Assembly (NCBI RefSeq): GCF_024498135.1
Contig: NZ_JANHOH010000002.1
Location: 124,001-188,000 of the forward strand
Direction of reading: 5' to 3'
DNA from: Mucilaginibacter aquariorum
GTDB lineage: Bacteria; Bacteroidota; Bacteroidia; Sphingobacteriales; Sphingobacteriaceae
DNA: 64,000 bases
In this document: positions 42,882 through 51,511 of the stretch, one piece after another
Layout of the letters: every line of letters starts with the position of its first letter
Numbering within the stretch: position 1 is the stretch's first letter
Made by a program: the position numbers and the translations under genes
Notes under the pieces: generated by a model
The model's database searches: none
The model's input: only the letters and a program-made list of their open reading frames with translations
Told to the model about the DNA's origin: nothing

Positions 42882-43517
42882 ATGAGTTTACGAATTGGCG
42901 ACGACGCCCCAAACTTTAAAGCACAAACATCGCAAGGCGAGATCGATTTTTACGAATACCTTGGTGATAGCTGGGGTGTACTGTTTTCGCATCCGGCAGA
43001 TTACACCCCCGTTTGCACTACCGAATTGGGCAAAACAGCATCGTTAAAAGGTGAGTTTGACAAACGTAATGTAAAGGTGATAGCCCTTAGTACAGATAAT
43101 GTAGAATCGCACAAAGGCTGGATCAACGATATTAACGAAACCCAGGGTGTGGAAGTTAACTTCCCTATAATTGGCGATGAAAACCGCGAGATCTCGCAGG
43201 CGTATGACATGATCCATCCTAATGCATCGTTAACCGCTACTGTGCGTTCGTTATTCGTTATCGGCCCCGATAAAAAGATAAAGCTGATCATCAGCTACCC
43301 GGCATCAACAGGAAGAAATTTCCAGGAGATTTTGAGGGTGATAGATTCATTACAGCTAACCGCTTACCATAGTGTTGCCACCCCGGCCGATTGGAAAGAT
43401 GGCGAAGATGTAGTGGTACTGCCATCCATCAAATCAGAAGATATCCCTGCGAAATTCCCTAAAGGGTTTACCGAGGTAAGATCTTATTTAAGAACTACCC
43501 CGCAGCCTAATAAATAA
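42882..43517 (+). CDS. 1-Cys peroxiredoxin (Prx6 family)
   Basis: 211 aa. Reduces hydrogen and organic peroxides with a peroxidatic Cys: C45 in HPADYTPVCTTELG, plus the Arg of TVRSLFVIGPDKKIK. The C-terminal extension (VATPADWKDGEDVVVLPS) is the Prx6 type. No clear resolving Cys, so an outside thiol must recycle it. The upstream SAM-I riboswitch suggests it is regulated with methionine metabolism, which is unusual for this family. tRNA-Cys follows within 12 bases. Confidence 0.94.
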   Translation: MSLRIGDDAPNFKAQTSQGEIDFYEYLGDSWGVLFSHPADYTPVCTTELGKTASLKGEFDKRNVKVIALSTDNVESHKGWINDINETQGVEVNFPIIGDENREISQAYDMIHPNASLTATVRSLFVIGPDKKIKLIISYPASTGRNFQEILRVIDSLQLTAYHSVATPADWKDGEDVVVLPSIKSEDIPAKFPKGFTEVRSYLRTTPQPNK

Positions 43518-43529
43518 GGCTGTGCATAA

Positions 43530-43600
43530 AGTCGCGTGGCCGAGAGGATAGGTGAGGGTCTGCAAAACCTTTGACGGTAGTTCGAATCTACCCGCGACGT
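43530..43600 (+). tRNA. tRNA-Cys (GCA)
   Basis: Anticodon stem AGGGT/ACCTT with loop CTGCAAA gives anticodon GCA. T-arm GGTAG/CTACC around TTCGAAT; D-arm GCC/GGT with the odd 13-22 pair usual for tRNA-Cys; U73 discriminator. Only six acceptor pairs (GTCGCG/CGCGAC) are perfect; the end base may be shifted by one. CCA is not encoded. Confidence 0.9.
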
Positions 43601-43630
43601 CAAAAACTGACTGACTAATAACTGAAAACT

Positions 43631-43660
43631 GCGACGGATGAAAGCCCGTCGCTTTTTTTG
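43631..43660 (+). terminator. terminator after tRNA-Cys
   Basis: GCGACGG (43631-43637) pairs with CCGTCGC (43646-43652), followed by seven T. Confidence 0.9.
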
Positions 43661-43670
43661 TTTAAGGCGC

Positions 43671-43805
43671 TTGTCATTTCGAACGAGCCGGGGTAGGGCT
43701 GTGCGATGGTATGAGGAGAAATCTTTTAAACTATGCATCCGGATAAGCATGTAGTCGGCTTGGCTATTGTAAAAGATTTCTCCTCGTACCTCGTTCGAAA
43801 TGACA
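43671..43805. repeat. REP-like element with two nested inverted repeats
   Basis: The outer pair is TGTCATTTCGAACGAG (43672-43687) with its exact complement at 43790-43805; the inner pair is GAGGAGAAATCTTTTA (43713-43728) with 43770-43785, both 16 bp. The layout is two copies of a dispersed unit in inverted orientation around a unique centre. A long open frame that runs through it into the DUF5996 gene is not real. Confidence 0.85.
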
Positions 43806-43849
43806 GGGGCTTTCTGCAACAAATGTTCTATTTGCTTGTATATTTACAT

Positions 43850-44782
43850 ATGAGCAACGCAAATAACACCAACTGGCCTAAATTGGATTACCATTACCTG
43901 AAAGATACCATCGCCACGGTACACATGTGGACGCAGATGATAGGCAAGGTGCGCCTCAAAAAAATGCCATGGATAAACCATTCCTGGCAGGTTACTTTGT
44001 ATGTAAGCGCAACCGGGCTAACTACCGGCAGCATTCCGTACAATGGTGGTGTTTTCCAGATCGATCTTGATTTTATAAACCACCAGTTGCATATAACTAC
44101 CAGCACTGCCGAGAAGATCTCGTCAGCTTTGGGTGCCGAAACCATAGCCGCTTTTTATACAGAGTTACTTGATAATTTAAAAGCAGCAGGTGTAGATGTT
44201 GAGATTTATGCGGTACCTAACGAAGTTGACCCGGCCATACCTTTTGCAGAAAATACTACGCCTTGTATCTATAATGCCGATGCTATGCACACCATTTGGC
44301 AGGCGTTGATCAGGATCCATAATGTATTTACAGATTTTAGGGCCGGATTTTTAGGTAAGTGCAGCCCGGTACATTTCTTTTGGGGCGCGTTTGATTTGGC
44401 GGTTACCCGTTTTAGCGGCAGGCCTGCACCAAAACACCCCGGCGGGGCACCAAACATTCCGGTAGAAGTAATGCAGGAAGCCTACTCGCACGAGGTTAGC
44501 TCATGTGGTTTTTGGCCGGGCAGCGAACAATTCCCGCAACCTGCGTTTTATTCCTATTGTTACCCCACTCCCGATGACTACGGCAAACAGCAGGTAAGCC
44601 CGCCCGACGCATTTTACAGCACCGAAATGGGCGAATATTTCTTAACGTACGAGGTAGTTCAGCAGTCAGCTGACCCGGAAGGGGTTTTGATGCAATTTTT
44701 GCAATCTACCTATGATGCCGCCGCTAAAACAGGCAACTGGGATAAGGCCTTGGAAAGTGACTTACAGGGATTGAAAGAATAA
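43850..44782 (+). CDS. DUF5996 protein
   Basis: 310 aa from the ATG at 43850 (MSNANNTNWPKLDYHYLKDT). I rejected an earlier Met at 43733 because the extra residues come from the REP-like repeat. Landmarks fit DUF5996: WPKLDYHYLKDTIATVHMWTQMIGKVRL, HFFWGAFDLAVTRFSGR and EVSSCGFWPGSEQFPQPAFYSYCYP. Probably a cytosolic enzyme; substrate unknown. Convergent with a methyltransferase gene, 28 bases away. Confidence 0.9.
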   Translation: MSNANNTNWPKLDYHYLKDTIATVHMWTQMIGKVRLKKMPWINHSWQVTLYVSATGLTTGSIPYNGGVFQIDLDFINHQLHITTSTAEKISSALGAETIAAFYTELLDNLKAAGVDVEIYAVPNEVDPAIPFAENTTPCIYNADAMHTIWQALIRIHNVFTDFRAGFLGKCSPVHFFWGAFDLAVTRFSGRPAPKHPGGAPNIPVEVMQEAYSHEVSSCGFWPGSEQFPQPAFYSYCYPTPDDYGKQQVSPPDAFYSTEMGEYFLTYEVVQQSADPEGVLMQFLQSTYDAAAKTGNWDKALESDLQGLKE

Positions 44783-44810
44783 TAAGGGTAGTTCGCCCGG
44801 CTCTAAGATA

Positions 44811-45464
44811 TTACAAAGAAAAAGTCCTCTCTTTTGGCGACGTTTTAGGCGAAGCCACCTTTTGTACACACCAGGTGGTCATGCATCTTAAATTTTGCAC
44901 GTTAGTCGTTTTTATAGGTTCAAAAAGTTCGCCGCCTAATGCCTCGGTATACTCCATTAATATTTGTTCGTTCACCAGGAAACGTTCAGAACCATCGGGC
45001 AGGGCGAAGCGGCTATTACCTAATGGGGTAACTAAACTCTCAATACCAATATCTGATGCCAGGCGGGCAAACAGATAGCCGCCGGGCTTTAATACGCGCC
45101 ACACAGAACGCAGCATAGCATCAAAGTGGTTACTATCATTAGCGAAATGCAATACCGCACTGCAAATGGCCAGGTCGAAGGTTTCATCATTAAAAGACAG
45201 GTTCTCTGCTTTGCATACGGTAAAGTTTTCTGGCCGATGAGCCGGTGTCAATGTCTTTGCCAGCGATTTTACATGTTCAATAGCATCCGGGTTTGGGTCT
45301 ATCCCATAAACATCATAATCGTTCTGCAAAAAATAGATCAAATTACGCCCAGTCCCGCAGCCAACGTCGAGTACTTTTTTGCATCCGTTAAAGCGGCCTT
45401 TCAGTAATTGGTCAAACAGGTAAATATCAATATTACCGTAAAGCTGTTGCAAGTTATTTGTCAT
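44811..45464 (-). CDS. class I SAM-dependent methyltransferase
   Basis: 217 aa. Rossmann methyltransferase: motif I VLDVGCGTGRNLIYFL, then GIDPNPDAIEHV, a late LAICSAVLHFANDSNHFDAMLRSVWRVLKPGGYLF. Methylates a small molecule; no substrate clue. Start at 45464 (MTNNLQQLYGNIDIYLFDQLLKGRFNGCKK). Confidence 0.9.
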   Translation of the reverse strand: MTNNLQQLYGNIDIYLFDQLLKGRFNGCKKVLDVGCGTGRNLIYFLQNDYDVYGIDPNPDAIEHVKSLAKTLTPAHRPENFTVCKAENLSFNDETFDLAICSAVLHFANDSNHFDAMLRSVWRVLKPGGYLFARLASDIGIESLVTPLGNSRFALPDGSERFLVNEQILMEYTEALGGELFEPIKTTNVQNLRCMTTWCVQKVASPKTSPKERTFSL

Positions 45465-45538
45465 GTATTATTATATGGTTATGGGGTAAGGTAAGCCTCA
45501 TCCCAGCCCCCTCCAAGGAGAGATTTAAGTGCGGCATA

Positions 45539-46018
45539 CTATTTTTTTGCGATCACCGCTGTCGCCTCTATCTCTATTAAAATATCATCTCTAAAAAGGT
45601 TGCTTACCTCAACAAGCGTACTTGCAGGGGGCATTTTGGTGTTAATGTATTTATCTCTTACATCGCGTACCTGCTGTATTTTTGAAACATCTTTCAAATA
45701 GTAAGTTAGTTTTACAACGTTGTTCATGTTACCGCCGGCGTCTTCAATAATACGTTTAATGTTGGCAAAAACCTGTTCGGTTTGTTTAAGTATATCGCCC
45801 TTACCAATCAAATCGCCGTTTTCATTTAAAGCTACCTGTCCGGATAAGATGATCATTTTACTTTTACCCATATCAATCACTGCCGAATGCGAATAGCCCT
45901 TTGGTGCTGATAAGCCGGCCGGATTTTTAAAGGTTACCATTCGTTGCGGAAAGATCTGCGTTTGTGCAAGGCAACTGATAGAAACGAACGTTAAAATGAG
46001 ACAAAAATATTTCTTCAT
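45539..46018 (-). CDS. exported RidA-family protein
   Basis: 159 aa from the Met at 46018, which gives a signal peptide (MKKYFCLILTFVSISCLAQ). An earlier Met at 46042 lacks support. The mature part is RidA/YjgF-like: GYSHSAVIDMGKSKMIILSGQVALNENGDLIGKGDILKQTEQVFANI and NNVVKLTYYLKDV, ending IEIEATAVIAKK. Family: reactive imine/enamine deaminase or relatives. Export is unusual for RidA, but found in Bacteroidota. In many RidA enzymes an Arg lies near the C-terminal ExxA motif; here it seems absent, so imine deaminase activity is uncertain. Confidence 0.85.
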   Translation of the reverse strand: MKKYFCLILTFVSISCLAQTQIFPQRMVTFKNPAGLSAPKGYSHSAVIDMGKSKMIILSGQVALNENGDLIGKGDILKQTEQVFANIKRIIEDAGGNMNNVVKLTYYLKDVSKIQQVRDVRDKYINTKMPPASTLVEVSNLFRDDILIEIEATAVIAKK

Positions 46019-46125
46019 GCTTGTGGGTTTTGTTGTATGCAATGTAACAATATTGCCACGTGTTTTAAAAACAAGTATTGCAGAAGGAAGGGGCTAATGT
46101 TTTTTAATTTAATATTTATATTATT

Positions 46126-48357
46126 GTGTACCGATTACACATTAACGGCAGGTATTATCTCACAAACCTAAGTACCCATACCAAATTGTTTAAATTAAAA
46201 TTCATATTACTACTGTCATGCTGCTGCATGCTCAGCAGTTACGTATCCGCGCAAAAAAAGAACGTCAACTATAAATATCATATTAAGCGGGCCGCATCAC
46301 CTATAAAAATTGATGGTTTGCTGGATGAAGCCGATTGGTTAAACGCCGATACCGCTGGCAATTTTTTTATGGTGTTGCCCATGGATACCAGCTTTGCCAA
46401 CGTACGTACGGTAGTGCGCATGGCATATGATAACGACAATTTTTACATATCTGCGGTTTGCTATACGCCAACAGCGGGTTACATGGTAGAATCGCTTAAA
46501 CGCGATTTTAGCTTTTTAAAGAACGACAACTTCATATTTTTTATGGACCCGTTTGATGCCCGTACCGATGGTTTTAGCTTTGGCGCCAACGCGGCGGGGG
46601 CGCAGTGGGATGGTGCCATGTATGAGGGCGGTAAGGTAGATCTGAGCTGGGATAATAAATGGTTTTCGACGGTAAAAAATTACTCGGATAAATGGGTTTT
46701 TGAGGCATCTATACCTTTCAAAAGTATCCGTTATAAAAAAGGTATAAAAGAGTGGGGTATAAATTTTAGCAGGAACGACCTGGTTACCACCGAAAAATCG
46801 AGCTGGGCACCGGTGCCAAGGCAATTCCCTACGGCATCACTGGCTTATACAGGTACAATTGTATGGGATGAAGCGCCACCTGTAGCTACCCATAACGTAT
46901 CTATTATACCCTATGCTTTAGGTGGTGTTACTAAAGATTTTGAGAATAACAAATCTGCCGTTTGGCGCAAGGATATCGGGGGTGATGTAAAGGTGGGCCT
47001 CACCTCATCCCTCAACCTGGATATGACGGTTAACCCCGATTTTTCGCAGGTAGATGTAGATCAGCAGGTGATAAACCTGAACAGGTACGAACTCTTCTTC
47101 CCCGAGAAGCGCCAGTTTTTCCTGGAGAATGGCGACCTGTTCGCCAATTTTGGTTATGCCGATATCCGGCCTTTCTTTTCGCGCAGGGTGGGCTTAAATG
47201 CACCCATACGTGCAGGGGCACGGCTCACGGGCAAAATTGATAAGAATTGGCGGGTAGGGGTAATGGATATCCAAACCGGCCAGTCAAACTCTGATAATTT
47301 GCCCGGGCAAAACTTTGGGATAGTTACGCTGCAAAGGCGGGTGTTCTCGCGCTCAAATATTGGTTTCATGTTTGTTAATAAGGATGGGACAGGTGGCGCA
47401 CCCATGCCGGGCAGTACTGCTAACGACTATAACCGAAATGTGGGGGCAGAGTTTAATCTGGCATCTTCAAATAACCTGCTTACGGGTAAATTGCTGGGCC
47501 TAAAATCATTTACCCCCGGTGTAAAAGGCCGCGATTTTGTAGAAGCTGCTAACCTGCAATATCTAAGCAAATACTGGACATTTGCCATGCAGCAGCAATA
47601 TGTAGGGAAAAATTACAATGCCGAGGCCGGTTATGTGCCCCGCACCGGTTACAACAAACTGAACCCACTAATACAGCATAACTTTTTCCCTAAAAGCGGT
47701 GTAATATTATCGCACGGGGTGCAGGCAAGCGGCATCTACTTTTTTGATGAGGGCTTTAAACCAACAGATAATGAAACCATTTTAAGTTATCTTATCACCT
47801 TCCGTAACCGCAGTACTTTAACCGTTTCGGGGTTGGATGATTATGTGAAACTACTGCGCCCGTTCGATCCAACAAACACCGGCAAAGCAATGCTGCCAAC
47901 AGGCTTCGAAAATCATTGGAACACTATCGACGTGCAGTATGCTTCAAAACCGCAAAGCGTTTTTACCTATCTGTTTGAGGTTGCCCGTGGCGGTTACTAT
48001 GACAATGGCACTAAAACCACGTTGGTAGGGCAGTTAGGTTACCGCTTTCAGCCCTATGTAAATTTAATACTGAATACATCTTATAACGACCTAAAGCTGC
48101 CGCAGCCGTATGGCCGTAACAAGTTCTGGTTAATTGGTCCACGGGCCGATGTTACGTTTACCAACACCTTATATTTTACCACCTATGTGCAATACAACGA
48201 GCAGGCCCGTAACATGAACATCAACAGCAGGCTGCAGTGGCGCTATAAACCCGCTTCTGATTTGTTTATTGTTTATGGCGATAACTCTATCCCATCGCCG
48301 TTTATGGTTAAGAACAGGCAGTTAACTATTAAATGGACCTATTGGTGGAACATATAA
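46126..48357 (+). CDS. CBM9-like / DUF5916 outer-membrane protein
   Basis: Up to 743 aa. The N-terminal signal region (FILLLSCCCMLSSYVSAQ) is followed by a carbohydrate-binding family 9-like domain (about 50-220: SPIKIDGLLDEADWLNAD...FFMDPFDARTDGFSFGANAAG) and a DUF5916 barrel with the landmark NLDMTVNPDFSQVDVDQQVINLNRYELFFPEKRQFFLENGDLF. Expected in the outer membrane; ligand not known. Start is uncertain: a GTG at 46126 gives a long leader, whereas a TTG near 46184 gives a tighter signal peptide. Confidence 0.88.
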   Translation: MYRLHINGRYYLTNLSTHTKLFKLKFILLLSCCCMLSSYVSAQKKNVNYKYHIKRAASPIKIDGLLDEADWLNADTAGNFFMVLPMDTSFANVRTVVRMAYDNDNFYISAVCYTPTAGYMVESLKRDFSFLKNDNFIFFMDPFDARTDGFSFGANAAGAQWDGAMYEGGKVDLSWDNKWFSTVKNYSDKWVFEASIPFKSIRYKKGIKEWGINFSRNDLVTTEKSSWAPVPRQFPTASLAYTGTIVWDEAPPVATHNVSIIPYALGGVTKDFENNKSAVWRKDIGGDVKVGLTSSLNLDMTVNPDFSQVDVDQQVINLNRYELFFPEKRQFFLENGDLFANFGYADIRPFFSRRVGLNAPIRAGARLTGKIDKNWRVGVMDIQTGQSNSDNLPGQNFGIVTLQRRVFSRSNIGFMFVNKDGTGGAPMPGSTANDYNRNVGAEFNLASSNNLLTGKLLGLKSFTPGVKGRDFVEAANLQYLSKYWTFAMQQQYVGKNYNAEAGYVPRTGYNKLNPLIQHNFFPKSGVILSHGVQASGIYFFDEGFKPTDNETILSYLITFRNRSTLTVSGLDDYVKLLRPFDPTNTGKAMLPTGFENHWNTIDVQYASKPQSVFTYLFEVARGGYYDNGTKTTLVGQLGYRFQPYVNLILNTSYNDLKLPQPYGRNKFWLIGPRADVTFTNTLYFTTYVQYNEQARNMNINSRLQWRYKPASDLFIVYGDNSIPSPFMVKNRQLTIKWTYWWNI

Positions 48358-48438
48358 ACAGTACAATGTTAATTTAAAGATATCCCCCAGCTATAATCTG
48401 CAAAATTTGCTATTTTTGCAGCATCAGGTAATTGATAC

Positions 48439-48509
48439 TCTCCTATGGTGTAACGGTAGCACTTCTGATTCTGGTTCAGACAATTGAGGTTCGAATCCTT
48501 GTGGGAGAA
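48439..48509 (+). tRNA. tRNA-Gln (CTG)
   Basis: 71 nt. Acceptor TCTCCTA pairs with TGGGAGA; anticodon stem TCTGA/TCAGA with loop TTCTGGT gives anticodon CTG, reading CAG; T-arm GGTTCGAATCC; discriminator A at 48509. A partly wobble-paired hairpin terminator follows at 48513-48540. Confidence 0.93.
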
Positions 48510-48512
48510 CAA

Positions 48513-48545
48513 AAAGGCTTTAGCATTCGCTAAGGCCTTTCTATT
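48513..48545 (+). terminator. terminator after tRNA-Gln
   Basis: AAAGGCTTTAGC (48513-48524) pairs with GCTAAGGCCTTT (48529-48540), one G-T wobble, 4-base loop, then CTATTT. Confidence 0.75.
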
Positions 48546-48654
48546 TAAGTGTTCTTTATCTAAAACCGGGTTTTGACCAATAAAAGGTAGTTTTTTACTT
48601 TTGAAAAGCCATTTATTGCATCTTAATAAGTAGTTTATGCTAAATTTATACCCA

Positions 48655-49251
48655 ATGGATAAATTACAAGCTGCTATTGAGCAATTCGATAATTATAACA
48701 AGACAGATCCGCATATTTTTACCTGGGATGGCATTGATTATCCGCAGGAATATTTTTTAGCGCTAAAATTGCATGAATGGGTAGTAAAACTGTCGCCCAT
48801 TGCAAGCGAAGAGCTTTTACTGGCTTCCCGTTGCCAGCATATTGGCCGGTGGGAAATTCCGCGTGACCAATACCCCGATGGAAGGGAGGCTTATTTGCAA
48901 TGGCGCAAAGATCTGGCAAAATATCATGCAGCGGTAGCTACTGATATTTTAAAGTATGTTGGATACGAGGAAGAGCAGATTGAAAGGGTAACGCAGATAA
49001 TTTTAAAACAAAAAATTAAGGTGGATGCCGAGGTACAGGTTATGGAAAACGCATTATGCCTGGTATTCCTTCAATTTCAATACGAAGATTTCTATCCAAA
49101 GCACGAGCCCGAAAAATTGATCAATATCCTTAAAAGATCGTTATTAAAAATGGACGCCCATGGTCATCAGTTTGCTTTATCGTTAAGCTATTCTGCCGAA
49201 GGTTTGCACTATATCAATGAAGCTTTAAAGTTGATAAATAAGGCTAATTAG
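48655..49251 (+). CDS. DUF4202 protein
   Basis: 198 aa from the Met at 48655 (MDKLQAAIEQFDNYN); the Met at 48637 adds an unusual leader. Matches DUF4202: NKTDPHIFTWDGIDYPQEYFLALKLHEWV, LLASRCQHIGRWEIPRDQYPDGREAYLQWRKDL and MENALCLVFLQFQYEDF. It has an HD-like helical layout with the conserved RCQHIxRW, so a metal-dependent hydrolase is possible. Function unknown. Its end overlaps that of the convergent acyltransferase gene by 8 bases. Confidence 0.9.
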   Translation: MDKLQAAIEQFDNYNKTDPHIFTWDGIDYPQEYFLALKLHEWVVKLSPIASEELLLASRCQHIGRWEIPRDQYPDGREAYLQWRKDLAKYHAAVATDILKYVGYEEEQIERVTQIILKQKIKVDAEVQVMENALCLVFLQFQYEDFYPKHEPEKLINILKRSLLKMDAHGHQFALSLSYSAEGLHYINEALKLINKAN

Positions 49252-50059
49252 AAGCTACTAAGTGCTTAAGCGCATAAGTTTCCGTCCTTAAAAGCGATAA
49301 TAAATTATTAGCATCACTATGCGGATAGGGCTGGGGCATAGCTATCGGCTTGCCAATACTCACACGTAACGTCATCCCTTTTTTGTTAAACAAAGCGGCG
49401 GGCAACATTGCCGTTTGCAGGGCAGGGTGTATAAAACGCAGCAAACTAAACCCAATGCCATTGTTGCCATGAAAATATACGGGTAATACAGGGACACCCG
49501 CCCTGGCAATTATTTTACCTACTACCGGGTGCCATTCTTTGTCGGCAATTTTTTGTGTTTTAAAATTAAAAGCAGAAACTTCGCCTGCCGGGAATATAGC
49601 CACCGGTGTACCGGTACGTAACTTGCAAAGCGTGGTTTTTAATCCGCTAATGCTGGATGCATCTTTAATGGTTTCGAAAGGATTTACTGCAATAATATAG
49701 TTGGCCAGGTTGGGCACCCGTTTTAACAGAAAGTTGCCCATAAACAAAGTATCGGGCCGGCTGGACACTAATAAATTAAGTAAAGCCAGCGACTCAATTG
49801 CACCATAAGGGTGATTGGCTACAACAATAAAAGCACCTGATTGCGGGATGTTGGCAAGATCATCTGCATCAATTTCAATGGCGATGCCTAAATAATCGAG
49901 CACGTATTTGGTAAAGGCAACCCCCTCCAGATCGCCTGCCTGCATCATCATATTGTTAAAGGCATCTATCTTCATCACCCTCATCAACAGCGAAGCCAAC
50001 CCCGGGAAGTTAGCAGTACCTGTAGCCTTCATTACATCACCTTTACTGATCACCGCCAT
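49244..50059 (-). CDS. lysophospholipid acyltransferase (PlsC-like)
   Basis: 271 aa. The acyltransferase active-site motif appears as VVANHPYGAIESLAL (NHPxGxxE, a variant of HX4D), followed by IPAGE-like FPAGEVSAF (motif III) and VLPVYFHGNN. Family: transfers an acyl group to a lysophospholipid or an ornithine/aminolipid head group at the membrane. The NHPYG-E form is closer to the hemolysin/ornithine-lipid branch than to PlsC itself. Substrate not certain. Confidence 0.87.
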   Translation of the reverse strand: MAVISKGDVMKATGTANFPGLASLLMRVMKIDAFNNMMMQAGDLEGVAFTKYVLDYLGIAIEIDADDLANIPQSGAFIVVANHPYGAIESLALLNLLVSSRPDTLFMGNFLLKRVPNLANYIIAVNPFETIKDASSISGLKTTLCKLRTGTPVAIFPAGEVSAFNFKTQKIADKEWHPVVGKIIARAGVPVLPVYFHGNNGIGFSLLRFIHPALQTAMLPAALFNKKGMTLRVSIGKPIAMPQPYPHSDANNLLSLLRTETYALKHLVASN

Positions 50060-50151
50060 TTGGCAAAGGTAGGTTTGCCATATAAAGTTATCCCCTTATG
50101 TGCGTTAACCTTAGCTCATTTATTATTAAGAGCTATCTCACAAAAGCTTTG

Positions 50152-51408
50152 TTACAAAAGGCTGTATTCAACACTATCCAGCGCTTGTTTAAAATCTTCC
50201 AGCAGGTCTTCGCGGTCTTCAATACCTACCGATAGGCGGATCATACCTTCGGGAATGCCCATTTCGGCACGCCTTTCGGCACCAAGCTCAAAAAATATGG
50301 TCTGAGCCACAGGTATGGCCAATGTGCGGGTATCGCCCAAATTGCTGCTTTTAATAACCACCTGCAGGCGGTTTAAAAAAGCAAACACATCTACATCATC
50401 ATTCAACGCAAAGCTCATTAACCCGCCGTGGTAACGGAACAATGATTTTGATAACTCGTGCTGCGGGTGATCTTTTAAACCCGGGTAGTAAACCTTGCTC
50501 ACCAACGGATGCGCCTGCAGGTATTCTGCCAATGCACCGGCGTTGCCACATGCGCGTTCCATCCGAAGGGCCAGGGTTTCTGCACCTACGGATATGCTGT
50601 GTGCTGCTTCGGGCGCTAAAGTGCCGCCGCCATCACGCAAGCCGCGCTTCCTGATTTGGGTAATACCTAAAAGTTCTGATTTTATTTGTGTGCGCAATAC
50701 GGGTGCAATGCCGGGGTAATTTTCCCAGTTATATAAACCGGTATCGGTTACACTGCCGCCAAGCGCGTTGCCATGGCCGCCAATATATTTAGTTAACGAG
50801 TTTATAACAAGGGATGCCTTAACCGTTACCGGCTGAAAAATGTAGGGCGATGTCATGGTGTTATCTACCACATATATTAACCCTTTCTCTTCGCAAAAAT
50901 CTCCAATTGCGCCAAGGTCGGCAATTTGGGTAGCCGGGTTGGCGATGGTTTCAACCAGTACCATGCAGGTATTTGGTTTGTACGCATCTTTAATATTATC
51001 TACTGATGTAGCATCAACAAAAGAAATATCAAGCCCTATCTCGGTAAACGTTTGCAGTATGCTGCGTGTATTACCAAACAGGTACGAGCTTGCAATAATA
51101 TGGCTCCCTTCTTTCACCAGCGCGAATACGGTAGCCATAATAGCTGCCATACCGGTAGAAAAACTTACCGATGCCAGGCCATTTTCCATCATAGTGATCT
51201 TACTTTCTAAAGCAGCAGTAGTAGGATTGCCTTGCCTTGAATATGCAAAACCCTTTGTTTTATTCTGAAATACATTCACAAGTTCCTGCACATCATCAAA
51301 ACCCCAGGTTACCGCGGTATGTATGGGCTGATGTAAGGCGCCAAACTCTGGTTTGCGTAAACGGTCGGCATGTAACAGGGTTGTTGTGAATCCTTTTTGT
51401 TTAGTCAT
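50152..51408 (-). CDS. Cys/Met-metabolism PLP enzyme (cystathionine gamma-synthase / O-acetylhomoserine sulfhydrylase type)
   Basis: 418 aa from the Met at 51408 (MTKQKGFTTTLLHADR); an upstream Met at 51435 adds a hydrophobic tag. PLP trans-sulfuration family: YSRQGNPTTAALESKI, STGMAAIMATVFALVKEG, VVDNTMTSPYIFQPVTVKASLVINSLTKYIGGHGNALGG with the PLP Lys, and RLSVGIEDREDLLEDFKQAL. The reaction in methionine or cysteine synthesis is not settled by sequence; homoserine-ester sulfhydrylase, gamma-synthase or methionine gamma-lyase are all possible. No riboswitch is seen upstream. Confidence 0.9.
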   Translation of the reverse strand: MTKQKGFTTTLLHADRLRKPEFGALHQPIHTAVTWGFDDVQELVNVFQNKTKGFAYSRQGNPTTAALESKITMMENGLASVSFSTGMAAIMATVFALVKEGSHIIASSYLFGNTRSILQTFTEIGLDISFVDATSVDNIKDAYKPNTCMVLVETIANPATQIADLGAIGDFCEEKGLIYVVDNTMTSPYIFQPVTVKASLVINSLTKYIGGHGNALGGSVTDTGLYNWENYPGIAPVLRTQIKSELLGITQIRKRGLRDGGGTLAPEAAHSISVGAETLALRMERACGNAGALAEYLQAHPLVSKVYYPGLKDHPQHELSKSLFRYHGGLMSFALNDDVDVFAFLNRLQVVIKSSNLGDTRTLAIPVAQTIFFELGAERRAEMGIPEGMIRLSVGIEDREDLLEDFKQALDSVEYSLL

Positions 51409-51511
51409 GATGGGAAAAAAGATAATAATTCGCAATTATAGCCATCTATGAGTGAAAAACAAAGCGAATGTATATATCAGTACAAAAGTTTAGGTTTGTA
51501 TTACAAACCGT

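Noticed and set aside
43733..43849. Upstream extension of the DUF5996 gene
   Set aside because: The extra residues are translated from the REP-like repeat and from its inverted arm.
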